NCBI RefSeq assembly: GCF_040436345.1
Contig: NC_133227.1
Span: forward strand, 22,008,671 to 22,072,670
DNA: 64,000 nt
From: Pagrus major
Lineage: Eukaryota > Chordata > Actinopteri > Spariformes > Sparidae
Reading direction: 5' to 3'
Numbering within the stretch: position 1 is the stretch's first letter; the number at the start of each line of letters is the position of its first letter. Under the pieces are notes generated by a model that worked only from the letters and a program-made list of their open reading frames with translations, did no database searches and was not told where the DNA came from. This document shows positions 41,825 to 58,468 of the stretch, one piece after another. The translations under genes and the position numbers were made by a program.

Positions 41825-41869
<45 letters not shown>
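41825..41869. repeat. poly-G run of 45
   Basis: 45 consecutive G, followed by CGGGGC. The complement reads as polyproline, an artefact. The tract is a strong G-quadruplex candidate and a likely site of length error in the assembly. Confidence 0.97.
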
Positions 41870-44662
41870 CGGGGCAGTATGTTCACAATTACAAACACCA
41901 TTTTCACCTACGGGACGATGGCTTAATCTCTTCTTCTTTGTCCTAATCAACAAAACTGTGCGTCACAGTTGAATCTGAGTGAGACAGACACGACTTGGTT
42001 GGTTTGTTGAGTTACAGCTGCTTAAACTCTGTTTAGCTCCCTCCTGCTGTCTTTAATCACCTACTGTATACTGTGTCCCGATACAGCTGAACTCTTGATT
42101 TGTTAGCGCCTAATTTACATATTTTTCAGTTTCTGTTGTTAGACAGCTTAATGACTATGATGAACTGATTTGATTGAGGTTCATAAAAGCCACCTGTTAC
42201 CCAGCTAAGCACATTGCTGCATTGAGTGCGACGTAAATCAAATCACTGTTTTCCTGCTGGGGAGCTTTGTGAGGAGAAAACCACATAAGCAGTCTTCATG
42301 GGTCAAGATTGGTGCAACGTAAATGTGCTACCCAGAACCGATCCGGACCTGTCTATTATTTTAAAGCTGTTACTCGGTCCAATGCAGAACCAAGAAATGC
42401 AGACCCAACCCGATCTGCACTGATTTCACAGCTGATATGAACAAATTAACATTAACCTATAAGGTGTCAGAACACAATTTAGTGTTGTTTATTTTTGACT
42501 CAGTCCCACAGACACCATCCTGCTGCCGGAAATACTCACTCAAAGCACCAAATGTGTATTAATCCACCGCTTAAAGTAGTCCCAAACCAAAGCTCTATTT
42601 ACTCCTCTGAGCCCACCAAAGATCTATTTCTGTGCTGTTTTAAAGATTTAAGTTGTCAGTGGGAATGAATGTGCTCGGGGCTGAATGCAACAGACGGTAG
42701 GAGAGTCGGAAATTATTGAGAGACATCGTCACATTGTTGGTTTTGGGCATTTCATTGGATTTGTTGACAATGTGAAAATATCTTTTCTAAATATAAATTA
42801 ATGCAGGTGTGCACAACACATCAAACTTGCTTGCACTCATTATTTACCTATATACTTTGCTATTATTCTAACAGTTCCTGTGTTTACATGGACATTATTT
42901 CTTCATTCTGATTGAAATCATTCAGATAAAAGATTTATGGTCAACTGTTTACGTGGGATGGGATAACTAGGGTCTGGTGTTTCATGTGTTTCTCTTCCTC
43001 GTTGGATATTTTATCTCTTTGGGCCCACCTCTGATTGAGGTGATTATATGGAACATTTTTATCCTGTTTGGGCTTTTAAACCAATTATAATCACAATATT
43101 AGTCTCCATGTAAATGTGACAAAGGGATTAGGGACAATTTCCCGACCTCAAAAGTCGAAAAAGTCCACTCCACGTGCAAGCGAGTTTTGAAAAGTCGGAG
43201 TGTGGAGGCTCAAGCTTGTGTACAAGTTTTGTGGAGCTCCATTTTCTGCTCTCTTTATCAGTTTTTTGCCTCTTTTTCGAAGCAGCTGACTCAACATCTC
43301 CTTCCTTTGAATACTAATTTCGGACATTGATTACCATGGCAAGGGTCGAAACTTTGAAGCATTTCGGTCAGCACTAAATTTTACAAAAGCTCAATTTTTC
43401 TCTTCTATTCTACAACTTGCAGCTTTCAGTTTCAGGTTTATTTTCTTGTGTGATCAGCTGTGAGGATCTGCATAACATAAATTTCATCATTTGCACATGT
43501 CGCACGAGACAGCGTGGACGTCTCTACGGAGGTTTACCTGCAGTACCACCTGTCTGTCAGTTTTTCAGTATATGAGAGCCTCTAGTGTGGATGTTGGGCC
43601 AGAAATGGCGAGCATTTCCAATTTTTGTTGGCTCAGTGTGGACATGTGTGATGACGAGACAACTTCTGACAGACAGAGAGAGAAAGTCACACATTACAGT
43701 ACAGTCATGCAGAGTGCACGAGAGGCTGAACAAGTGTGATTACTTCAATCCAAACTGATTTGCATGTGCCAGTCAAATTCCATTTGACGAGCAGATGATT
43801 TCCTCGGTTAGTTTAAGCTGTGGAAAGACTATCAATGTGTCAATTCCACGCGTGTGCAGATTTCAATCATTACACGCTCTGTTACTCATGTGTCCATCAT
43901 TTAATACAGCACATTAAACCATTCAGAGTTCTGCTGGTAAAATATGACAGCCTCCATCTCAGCCCCCCCCCCCCTCTGATTCTGCGTCTACCTCTTCCCC
44001 TCTCATCCACGACCACAGCTGTCTCTCTGAAAAACCCATCAGTAGCTCAGCAGGAAAATGACCATGTTGATCTGGAGTGTGTGCTTGTGTGTATGTTAAT
44101 TACATACAGTGTCATCTGTAAGTCTGTGCATGTATGTGGTGTGTGTGTGTGTGTGTGCACGCGCACTATAAAGGCTTCATATGGTCCCTATCAGAGTAGG
44201 TTGTGTAAACACTCCAACACAGATAGTGTGAGAGGAGGAAGTGCCAGTGATTCGTGACTAACAGAGCATAACATTAACTGTCAAATCCAATAGATCTAGT
44301 GACTGCAGGCAGAATTAGAGTGTGTGTGCACGTCTATATGTGTGTGTGTGCATGCTGTTAAAAGGGAAGCAGGTGATGTTTTCAGACAACACTTTACGTC
44401 CAGTATACGAGTGGATATATTTTGGTGAAAGACTATGAATGCATCATGAATGTAAGTGTGTGCATCTGTGTGTGTGTGTGTGGTCACAGGAGTGCAGAGA
44501 GTGGGCAGCAGCTGTTCCGTCCTCGGGGAAACGGCAGAGAGGGGAAACCGTCTGTCCTTGTTGTCATGGAGGCAAGAAACAAACAGCCCCATCCGGTTCC
44601 AATTGGCGATAAATGTTGCTGATAGATGGAGAGTGAGATAGGGAGCTAAGCTCTGGTCTGGG

Positions 44663-44663
<1 letters not shown>

Positions 44664-44729
<66 letters not shown>
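44664..44729. repeat. (TG)33 microsatellite
   Basis: 66 bp of TG dinucleotides in stk32 intron 1. A shorter TG run sits at about 44139-44157. Confidence 0.98.
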
Positions 44730-44734
<5 letters not shown>

Positions 44735-45118
44735 ACTGTGAGGACAAACAGAGGGAGTGCTTAAAATCTGTCTTTTGTTCGGTGGAAAAACATGCAACTG
44801 TCATTAAAAGACGTCTTTGTGCCGAAGCTTATTTCAGATCTCGACTTTCTTACGTCACTGACCTGTGGCTGCCCTGAAGGCCTCTATCTGCTTCAGCTTG
44901 ACTGTCTGCTTTGTTCCAACGAGCTCAAAGCAAACCTCACAGTGAACCTACTGTAACTGTACCGATACTTAATATTCATGTGTTTCCATCTGAAATGATT
45001 CTGTGACCTTGTTTTCTTTTCAGAAGTGTCATTTTATTTCTATTGAAGTTTGTAGCTGCCTAGAACACATTTTATTATTGAGCATATTTTCTTACTTCTC
45101 TTCGTTAGCATTTACAGT

Positions 45119-45446
45119 AAGGCTAGGGAAGACGCGGGCATTATATTTATATGGAATATTGTCTGAGATTTTTGATATCATTATGTTGCGATATGGTATA
45201 AGTGTTGTCTTTTCCTGGTTTTAAAGGCTGCATACAGTAAAATTATGTTGTTTTCTGTACCAGACTGTCCTACTTGTTCTAATACCTGCCTTTACACACT
45301 CAGTCGTTATGTGCACATTACTGATTAGTATTTATCAAAAATCTTACTGTGTTAATAATTTGTGAAAGTACCAATAGTCATTACTATGATATTGTAGCTA
45401 AATTGATATTGAGTGGTTGGCAAAAAAATGTGTCACCCAGTCCTAG
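45119..45446 (+). mobile_element. small transposon of the TAAGGCTGGGCATTATA family, copy 2
   Basis: Starts AAGGCTAGGGAAGACGCGGG CATTATA and ends GTCACCCAGTCCTAG. It has the same layout as 39124-39498 but is inverted, and lies about 470 bp upstream of stk32 exon 2. Confidence 0.7.
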
Positions 45447-45916
45447 GAAGTCATATGAAGTGCTTTTGAGGAGATTTATAAATATCGAGCTACACTATCA
45501 CTCAAAAGTTTGGGGTCAATGAAAATAACATATTGATCATAAGTACAGTCATGGTGAATGGGGGCCATTTGGAGCAACCATGACTCCTGTGGTCCAATGG
45601 CACATTGTGTAAACCAATCTAAGATTACTGTGTTAAAAGTCTATTTTTTCATAAGGAAACCCTTGTGCAATATATATTGTGTATTGCAACAGAGCCCACA
45701 TCCCCCAGCCTATGCTGAAGTCCATACATTTCCAAATGTTTAAACTGCAGCAAAATATGTATATGTATGTAGTGTTGATCTTGTAAAGTCATTTCACCCT
45801 ATTAAAATACAGAAGGAGAAATGAAAAAAAAACCAAAACAAACAGATTTGAGGTTTAAATTTCTGTTCTGTGTATAATATTTATTAACCAATAATTTCTG
45901 CTCTTCTTTCTCGCAG

Positions 45917-45972
45917 TAAATTTCGACCACTTCCAGATCCTGAGAGCAATAGGAAAAGGAAGCTTTGGAAAA
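45917..45972 (+). CDS. stk32 coding exon 2 (glycine loop)
   Basis: A 56-nt exon after a TTCTCGCAG acceptor. It completes Val18, then encodes [18 protein letters not shown], and ends before GTAAGT at phase 0. Apart from Gln24, where STK32A has Glu, it is identical to both human STK32A and STK32B over this segment. Confidence 0.96.
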
Positions 45973-48926
<2,954 letters not shown>

Positions 48927-49679
48927 TAAGCTACCCATGCTTTACAGAGTACATATTCAGATGTTGTGTATCAACGAAGTCTGGAAGGTTCTTTAGGAAT
49001 TGACTTTTGCTACTTTTTGAATTTAAACTTCAAATTCAAAGACCGTCTTACATTTCTGTCTGGGTGACTTTGACTGAACCTCCATTACTTAAACATGTAT
49101 AGAAAAGCTGCTGCCATCACCCATTAGAGAGAGCTCTGGGTTGAGGTGTCGTCCACCGAGGAACACTCACAAGCCTCCATCCGCGTCATCTCATCCTGTG
49201 AAGCCGCTAAAAGGAAAATGTGGTTTGCTCGCTGATCCAAGCTTCAGCTTTTACAGGCACGACCCTCGTAGCCTGGCAGCTTCACGTTCGCCTCGCCACA
49301 GTTTGGGGGTTGAGGAAGTCTTTCCCTCAAGGTTGTAGCAGCTCATTCAAACTCTAATGCGCTGATCTGAGATGACTCGTCAGGTAATTTTCATCAAACC
49401 GTTCATCATAATTTGAAAGCCGAAGCTTTCGGAGCACCAGGAATTGTACTTTTGCGATGTCTGATAAGTATGGATGTTGAGTTTCCGTCTGGAAGGCGTC
49501 ATTAATTCTTGATAAGCACTCCCACTCTGCAACGTTTCAGAGGAAGTCACCCGGGTTTTCTGTCGAGCAGAAAGGCAGAGAAGAGGAGATGTCAGTCAGA
49601 AGATGATGAATAACTGCCATGGTCATGTAGTCTACTTTTTAAAAATTGAAGGGAAACCATTTATATTAAAGACATTCAT

Positions 49680-50045
49680 TAAGGATTTATTGACCTTAAC
49701 AAGGCGTCCTCACTTTTGGTCCAGTAGCTGCAAGAAGCACAGTTAACTGCTAATAAATGCAGATATTAGAAGGAGATATCAATCTTAATAAAGCGACAAA
49801 AAAGCTTGGTAATGTGTTTGTAATGCTGAACAATTATAAGAAACTCATAAGGTTTTATATAAACCTTCTTAGCCGTCTGTTAAGGAGTTTCTTTTACATG
49901 CTTTATGATGCTATTATTAAGACGCATCTTATAAGGACTTATGAAGGCCTTGGGTCTTGGCAGAGGTATGTGCTCTACTGAGGGCCATTCTAGTTACCTA
50001 TTAGCCAATGCTTACTACAAGGACCCTATTATAAAGCGTTACCAA
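49680..50045. repeat. interspersed repeat ending AAGCGTTACC
   Basis: Ends with the complement of GGTAACGCTTTATAATAGGG. Internal words include TTATAAGAAACTCATAAGG and CTTATAAGGACTTATGAAGG. The same kinds of words recur, inverted, at 53.27-53.85 kb. Confidence 0.5.
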
Positions 50046-50722
50046 TCAAATCTCTTTCTTTTTATTTATTTATTGTTTTTTCAGGTTCAGCAGTTGTTCT
50101 TTTGGTCTAAGGCACCAACAAAATACATGAAATTAAATTTTAAGCTTAAGGTTACTTTATTTATTATTCCCATGCTGCAGATTAAGGGAGCTGCCGCATC
50201 AGAGCGGACTCTCAAATGAAATTTTTGATTTTTTCCCCTCATTTACCCTCTTGTCCCACTTTTCTATCCTCTCCTCGCTTGCATCCCCTTTCGCCCATAT
50301 TTAATCCCACATCTTTTTGAAAGCTCCTCTTGCAAAATCAATGGCTGTCTTTTAATTACTAATTTGAAGGGAAACAAAACTAAATCCTCCCACGGTGGGA
50401 ATGAATGAGAAAAAGGCCAAAAGCACAGTCAAAAAAAAAGGAGGGGATGTGGAAGGACAGCATGGCGCAGAAAAAAAGGGAGGATATGTGGAGTAGAGAG
50501 GAGGTAGAGAAGGAAAACAGCAGAGGAGGTGAGCAGAGGAGTGCAGCGTACAGACTCATCAGACAAACAATGCCAGAGCTTGCTTTCTTGCTTGATTGCA
50601 TGCTGTGTTGGACAAAAAAAACAAAAAAAATAGTTGGAAGTTAATGCTTTTGGCAGCGTAAACTCCCCCTTGGGTGGGGGTGATTTCCTCTGGAGATGTG
50701 CTTGGGTCAGCGCTGTGCCCAA

Positions 50723-50749
50723 TCTCTCTCTCTCTCTCTCTCTCTCTCT
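50723..50749. repeat. (CT) microsatellite
   Basis: 27 bp of TC/CT dinucleotides in stk32 intron 3. Confidence 0.95.
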
Positions 50750-53267
50750 TCCTGTCTCTCTCACTGTGTTGAGTTGGCACAAGTTATGAATGTCCTGAGG
50801 TAAGCGCTCAAGGTCAGAGACAGGGAGAGATTAGCTGCAGGCATATGAAGCAGACTGAGCCCGCTACATACAGAAAAAACAAAATATATTTTTCATCCCT
50901 CCCCTGGTATCTCCTCTCATCTCCCTCTATTGTCCTCTTTTCATTCCCTCTTTTCCTAACCCTGCTCTACTATTTTCCTCTTCCACCACCTGCCTCACTT
51001 CATTTTCTCTTTTTCCTAGTGACTGGGCATGATTTCAAGAAATAATGCACCCAGAGGGCAGGAAAAAAGAAAACAAGAGAACAAAGTGTCCATGTCTGAA
51101 CAAGTTATTTCTCTCTGTGCAAATTAGAATATGGAATAGTTATCTTGAAGAATCTTAACTTCTGGCATGAAGTGTGTGGTGCGGTCAGTGTATTGATGTG
51201 CCAGAACTGGTAGGACAGACCAATGTGCCAGCACTGCACTAAGTCCCACTGTGTAAGGGGAGCCCTTACTGGGACTTCACCTTGTATCAGAGACGGGCAG
51301 TGATGGAGAGATTTTACTGATGCTGCTGTATTCAGCTTTGAGCCTTGCATCTTCTTTAGATTTTGCAGTTGAGTTGTTTATTGATGGAGGAAAAGTCACA
51401 GTGGTACAGTGACCGACAAGGGTATATGCGCTGCAACACACAACACAACCAAATACACAAACTTGCTGCAACAGGAGGGTTTTGACACAAACTTGCAAAT
51501 ATAGAAATGATGCAAAGTCAAAAACACAAAAATCCTGAAAACACATCTAGCTAATGGTGGTGTTTTGGAGTATTGCAGCGCGATTGTGTATTTAGTTGTG
51601 TTTTGTCTATTAGCATGCATTTTCTTTAATTGCAGCGCATTTGCCCTGGTGGGCCACCGTACAGTGGAAGAACTCAACCCAATCACCAGAATAAATCTTT
51701 GCACCACCATCCCCTTTATCCATCCCTGATCGAATTTTACCTTATCTTACCTGACCTTAAAATTACCTTTACCTTACCGTTTTTATTGTTCATTCTGATT
51801 AGTGGAGCCAGGAGGACATTATCATATTTGTCTATTGTCAGTCTTGTTGTTAAATGTGTGTCAGGACGGATGCCTTGTCCTTTACTGCAAACCAAATCTA
51901 CCCACGGGTACTAATTAAGTAACCTGAGCCTGAACCTCCTGATGAGAAAGTCAGGTCCTACATGTAATCTGAATGTGCTATGGCACATATTGTAGTAATG
52001 TCGATATGATGCATATGAAACCTGCAAATTTAAAGTATCCATTTGCAGACATGAACAATGCAAATGTTTTATTGTGCCGACTAAGCTGAAGAAGCTCTTG
52101 AAACTACCCGCCTCCTGTTTGCAGTGTTTAATGTGATGGATGTGTTGGTCACAGGTTGTTTAATGTGTTCTGTGTGAGTAGCACATTTGTTTTGGGGCGT
52201 CAAGTGGAAGGAAACCTGTGGTGCAGTAATATTCAACAGCACTGCAAATACATGTCTGTGATAACTTGTTGACTTTTTTATAATCCAGAATTGGCAAACA
52301 CAGCCAAACACATGGGGTCCAGACACACTTTTAGAGGTTCAAAAGAGCGAACGCGCACACATTTCATGGTAATTCAAAGTTTTGATGAAAACCCAGAAAA
52401 ACAAGGATTAAGGAATCTGAATCACCACAAATCTTCAATATCTTTTCTTTTATTTCTTCCACAAACTTAGCCACAGAGTCATAATGTTCACTGCCAACTT
52501 TTTCAATACATGGTTAAGATTTCAGTCTTAATTCTATGACATCTCCCATGTCTAAGCTCTCAAATGCTGTAATCATGTAACCTGCAATTGTAAAAAAGTA
52601 ATTGCGTAACTGTCAAAGGAAAAGAAGAAGTACATTAACAAAAGTTTACAACACTGTGGAGTGAAAGCTTCACTTGCCTCAGGGAGTCCCTCTTTGCTCA
52701 CTTGTTATGTAATCTTACTAATGCATTTCATTTCTATGCATAGTGAGACATCACTCAGTGTAATTCTCCACTCGTGCATTTTTTTTTACTCAGAAAACCA
52801 GCTGTAATGACATAATGTTTGACAATGGGCTTTCTCAAAAAACAAATCCTCCAAGCACCCACAAATAAAAGCTCTATGGTAAACCACATATGTTGCATCA
52901 TACAGGCACTATAGTCTGCTTATAGGGGACATCTTGAATGAATGGCGTGAGCTGAAATAAGCTTACTTCCAGACTTCAATAATACAACCAAAGCAATAGT
53001 AAGATCTGCTGGCACAAACTGTATGCTCGCGTATCTGCGAAATGTGCACTCCACGTCTTCATTTTACTTTTAACACCGCAGGCACTGCCAAACACGGGAA
53101 AGCAGCATGTCAGCATGTCAAGTATTTGGCCCGATATCAAGGTGACCGGGTGAAATGGAAGATCGTAGAATCAGGGCTGGCAAGAACAAGAAAATGTTTT
53201 GATCAAGTGCTGATACATATTACATATCATACATCATACATATACATTCATATGGAAGTAAACAAAA

Positions 53268-53850
53268 AAAGGTAATGTTTAAGGTCCTTAAGTTAGCAGG
53301 TAATAAGGCCCTTACAAGTCCTTATAAGCATTAATAAGACTCTAAAAGCATTAATAGCATCACAAACACATTTATGAGCACTTGTTTACTGTTTATAGAC
53401 ACTTTAGAATGTTAAATAAAAGCCTTATGAGTTTCTTATAATTATTTCTAAGAGTATTAATGTCATTCTTAAAACCTTTTTCTTTATCTTTTTGTTACTT
53501 TATTAAAATTAACACATACTTTATTTAGCAGTTAACTATGCTTTTTTTCAACTTCTGGACCTAAAGCGAGAACAATTCCTTATTAAGGCTAATAAATTAT
53601 TTATAATGTGCTAATTAACAGTTTATATAGTCTTATTAATCTTGATAAGAATCGTATAAGGACTTATAAGGGCTTTATTATCTAATTTAAATATAGAGCC
53701 TACCTTTTTCTGCATAACAATCTCTAAAGAGAAAAGTTTTCATACCAGCGCATATCATACAACACACAGGTTATCAGCCATTAATATCAACCAACTGATC
53801 TATCTGTTGGGCTAAAATTAATTATGGCTTATAACAAGGACCTTAATTTG
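53268..53850. repeat. interspersed repeat starting AGGTAATGTTTAAGG
   Basis: Begins GGTAATGTTTAAGGTCCTTA and contains CTTACAAGTCCTTATAAGC and GCCTTATGAGTTTCTTATAA. It relates to the 49.68-50.05 kb repeat in opposite orientation. The right boundary is approximate. Confidence 0.45.
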
Positions 53851-55599
53851 AAAGTAATTAAAAAAGTGTAAAGGCCTTTTTCAGTTAAAAAGTAATTCTT
53901 TAAAAATAGGCGGGTTTTTTTTAGCTTGTTTTAGTTCTGAGTATATTTTACATGTGAGATCCCTCATTTCCTGTGGATGTGTGTGTATGTCCGCATGCAT
54001 TCATCCATGCGTGTGTGCTCTGGGAACATTAGACACAGAGTGATGGGAGCTGTCAGTCAAAGGAGGTGTTGGGAGACGGGGTGGGAGGAAGGTCGGAGGG
54101 CCGTCGGCATCGATCCGACATGTCACAGTCTGAGCGACCGGCCGGCTGTGTCCGTTTCAGCTGGTGTGTGTGTGGAAATGTGTGTGCGCATGCATGGGTA
54201 GTGTGTATGTCTAATCACTGTAATTGCAAAAAACCCTTTGTTGACCAACAAATTCCTGATGGGCCGTTGTATTATGGAGATTCACTGCTGTGGGTGTTCA
54301 ATAGTTGGGTGTTAATTAACAAAAATCACTGTGCGGTTTTAGACTGAGGCAGTTTAGTTCATTAACTCCATAAAAGGTGTTCAGGTTATGGAAGACAGGT
54401 TACTGAGAGGGGAGAGCAAGTCCTTCTTAAGGAGTCCAATAGCATTACGATTAATGAATCTCCTCTGTCCTCTCTGAGAGTGGATAGGTTTAGGAATATT
54501 GCCAACTTCTGCATTAAAGAAAGGAAACATTTCTTAATGTAGACACTTACTGTAATGTAACTGAAAATTTGGCCTTTTTTTTGCTGAATATTGCAGTATG
54601 ACCACCTGTCTTTTTAGCTTTGAGGGCCATTATGCACTTAAAACAGGAATTATTTGTGTGTTTTGAAATATTCCCCCTCTGGCAGAAGACTGCAGCCGTT
54701 TTTCTTTTATTTGAGGGAAGCGTGTGGCATCACATGTTACAACTGTTAACCTTTGAAAGAGGGAAACTGGAGTCTTTCTGTAAGGACACGTTGCCATTAG
54801 CTTCTGAGCCCCTGTGGTTTCTGGAAACTTCCATTACTCAAGTGGCCCGGGGGTGCATGTGGCTCTAAAAGCTCCATGCAGGATGCTCTCCCATCAGACT
54901 GACTGCCTGGAGGCCACCGAGAGGTCACATTGAGATGCATGTGTGGCGGAGCAGATACAGACACTGAAAGAAAGACGGACAGAATTAGACAGCGAGAGAA
55001 AAAGAGAGAGAGGAGGAAGAACGACAGGATGAGAGAGAACAAGAAAGCGAGAGAGAGAGAGGCCAGATGCCAGCAAGGCTAATGAAAAGTCTGCACCATC
55101 TCAACGTAATGTACAGGTGCTAATCTGCAGTCTGACTGCTGCTCTCTGCTCTGCACCCAAAATGCCGGTTGAGGCATCAAGCAACAGCTGCTAATGGATG
55201 CTTGAGAACTTGATGCTTGTATTTTTCAGCATGTTGCGGCGGTAAGAGTGTGGCTCCGACTGCATTTTTCTGTCTGAAACCGACCGAGTTCGCAAGAGTA
55301 GTTAACGAGAGCAACCCGAACTCGACAAACGTGATGATTTTTACGCCCAAACCTGACTCAATAGCAACAAATCTCTGTTGTGTCCAAAGCATTTCAGTTA
55401 TCATTTAATATTACTAATAATTTATCACACATATTTACACTATAACTTGGAACTTGAAAGCACCTTCTTTGTCCCAAACCAGCAGGCCTGTTGGGTCTTG
55501 TCGGGTGCGGATGGGTATACATGTTCAAATTGCAGCTGCAAAATACAAATGGAGACAGTCAACAAGCTGCTGTCAATATGAAAAAAAAATACACCAAAT

Positions 55600-55862
55600 G
55601 ATGGCAGATAGGTAAAGGAACAAAGCTTTAATGAAGTAAGCTGAAGTCCAAAAGTCAAAACGCACAAAACCGACAAACTGACAAAGAGAGAGGGAAAAAG
55701 ACAGACTTACATCCAAAAGGGCTAATGAACAAATGAAACACAGGTGTACACAGAAAAAGGGGCGGGAAGAAGACAGGAAGTAGGATGTCACAACAAGACA
55801 CAAGGATGAATTCTACAAATAAAACAGGAAGCATCTAAACTGAAAACCAAAACCGTGACACA
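55600..55862. repeat. interspersed repeat, ACACAGGTG/AAAACAGGAAAT family, copy 2
   Basis: GAAACACAGGTGTACACAG, AGACAGGAAGTAGGATG and AAATAAAACAGGAAGCATC are in the same order as the 48.3 and 57.6 kb copies. It ends AAAACCAAAACCGTGACAC, a common terminus in teleost repeats. Confidence 0.6.
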
Positions 55863-57564
55863 TCTTTATTCTTTTACAAATTATTTTGTGGGTTATTTTA
55901 CCAGTGATAACATTGTGAGGGGCAGCGCGAGCAGCAGCAGTAGCTGTAATTACAGACGTGCAGTAAATAGATATCCGTAAAAAGAAAAAGATGATATACC
56001 TCGAGCCTTAAATGTGAGCTGTCAGCTGGTTTTATTAAGATACAATAATGGAATGACAGCTTCTGTGTAGACACTCTTCATGATGCACGTGTCCACTCTT
56101 GGTTGTGCAAACTAGTATGCTATTGTTGATGTGGGTGTTAATTGTTTTTTGGGTAATACTTGATCGCGTAAATTGGATTACTTGGCCACAGCTGCTCAAC
56201 TGTCACAACACTATTTTTTCTACCTCATAATTGCGAAAGATTGTTTTCAGTCATGTTTCAACATAAAACTTTCAGGCCGATGCACAGCTTCATTACGAGA
56301 CTGGCTCTTTTAAATCACATTAGTCATACATATAGGTTGTCACATTAATGTTAACTTGGGTAACTTCTCTGACCCGGCGCCTAGAGTACCTGTGACGAAC
56401 AACTTTAATGAGTACCATACCTAATTCATTTTGACAGCGGTGGCAGCAGGCCAGCGGAGACTTCATTCATATTCAAACACCCTCTAAATACTGTGGCGCC
56501 ATGTCAGAGAGAGAGAGATAGAGAGAGAGGAGACGATTTGGGGCTTTTAATGTCATAGAAGACCAATTTACACTCTAATAAGAGTGGAGATGTTGCTGAA
56601 ATAGCATTAAATAAAAAGTTCAGTTAGCATGAGGTCAGTTAGTCCCAGAGGGATGATGTTGATTTGCAGCTATAACATCTTACGTACAGCATGTGCAGCA
56701 CTACAAATTATTATTAAATGCAATAATGAGCACTTATGCAGATAGTCAAGTGCTGAAGCAGTAAGAATAAATACGTAGTTGTCAACTTTGCGTTTCTGCA
56801 GGATACAAACTTCAGCTTTCTACTGGACATGTGTCTGCGTGGGCTACTTGCGTACATGTCTGAGTTTGTACATTATATTTGGAACTTTTAATGACTTACA
56901 GAACAAAGTTTCAGAGTCAGATCTTCAGAATAAAAGGTCACCGGCTCAGTAATCAGAGCGTTCTGTAAGTGGCTCACCGTGGCAGGCTGTTGGCCATCTT
57001 TACGGCATCTTTGTTCCTGAGCAACCATGTGAGAGATTGTTTGCTTACGAGACGGAACAACTTCCTCGAACAAACGACAGCTGAGCCCTTTCAGTTTTTA
57101 GCACCTTGGCTTTCTGATGGACGGACTTGTGGGACAGAAAACATGGAAACCTCAGCCAAGCGTGAGAGCTGGTTTTCTGATCCATTAAACTGGTTTCATG
57201 GAGGACTGCTGTATCGATTGACTTGGTGGACCCAGCCATTATTCAAGTAGTTATGTGCTGTTAAAGTAAGAATACCTTGCATTTTTAATATCTGTTTTGG
57301 CTTTCGTGTCAATGAATATTCCACTCACCAATTAAAAAAATAGTTGTTAAATAATATTTGCATTTCTTAGAGCTATTTTTTTTTTGAAGCACTGAGTTTG
57401 TGTTACTCTGTCACACAGTTACCATGGTTACTGCTTGCCAGTTTGCCCTGATTAGGCCAACGCATAAAATATATATATACATACAGTGTATATCTAATGT
57501 CAATTGACATGACCAAGTCCGAAACAAAGCTTTACATCATTTCGAAATTTAGTCCAAACCCAGC

Positions 57565-57957
57565 CTTGTAACAGTTCATCACAACAGGCCAAAATGCAGA
57601 CAGAGAGGCAGGCAGGTGATCCTAAATACAAAATTCAAATACCAAAAGGCAAGCAAAGGAAAGTCTAAGGGGGAAAAAAACTAAAGAGAAACACAAAATT
57701 GAAGATAAACCAGATGCCACAGAGAACAAAGCAGGAACACAGAAGAGGAGGTGCTGGATGAAAACAGATTAACCAACAAAGATTGAGGGGAAAATAAAAG
57801 CTTAAATACAGAGGGATGATTAACTAATGGAACACAAGTGAGAAGGAAAAAGGGTGGGAAACAGACAAAGACCGGAAGTGGAAAGTAAATATGACACATG
57901 AGGATAAACTTTCAACATAAAACAGGAAATCACAAAACTAAAATCCCAAACCATGGT
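57565..57957. repeat. interspersed repeat, ACACAGGTG/AAAACAGGAAAT family, copy 3
   Basis: The longest of the three copies. It runs from about CAGTTCATCACAACAGGCC through GGAACACAAGTGAGAAGG and ACATAAAACAGGAAATCAC to TCCCAAACCATGG. Confidence 0.55.
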
Positions 57958-58413
57958 AAGCCTGGCCTTTTAGGTCCCGACAGGTTTGGGTCGGGTATCC
58001 GTCCTAGTTGTGTTATCCAAAGTGTACAGTGATAAATGAAGTACCAACAGCAGATGTTTGGTCAGTGCAGAGTAAGAATGAACATTTGCCACAAGATATA
58101 AAAGAAAGTTGAGTATTATCACCTCAAAAGACAGTTGGTAGACCAATTTAACTTTTTAAAATTAAAGATTGAAGATTAGGAATCCCTGAACTCGCTCCAG
58201 GTCCAAAAGAAAAAAAGAAATTGTCTAATTGTATATATTTTACATACTGCAGCATTAAAATAAATAAACTGCTGTTTTCATGGAAGAAGCCAGTGTTTGT
58301 TTGTCTGCCAAGAAAAAGAGCAATTAAAGTCCAGCTTGTGTCTCTAAATGCTTCTGACAGCAGCCTCTTGGATTCTTTACCACCTCTGCTGGGTAGAGGT
58401 ATTTACACTCTGC

Positions 58414-58415
<2 letters not shown>

Positions 58416-58467
<52 letters not shown>
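58416..58467. repeat. (TG)26 microsatellite
   Basis: 52 bp of TG dinucleotides in stk32 intron 3. Confidence 0.98.

Positions 58468-58468
<1 letters not shown>

Larger units (their letters stand above)
37725..45916 (+). other. stk32 intron 1 (about 8.2 kb)
   Basis: Contains two opposed copies of a small transposon (39.1-39.5 and 45.1-45.45 kb), a tandem set of LINE tails at 40.4-41.4 kb, a 45-G run at 41.8 kb and TG arrays at 44.1 and 44.66 kb. No other gene is supported. Confidence 0.85.

Noticed and set aside
43820..44257. Open reading frame of 145 codons in stk32 intron 1
   Set aside because: Crosses poly-C and TG tracts, has no domain, and lies between well-supported stk32 exons on the same strand.
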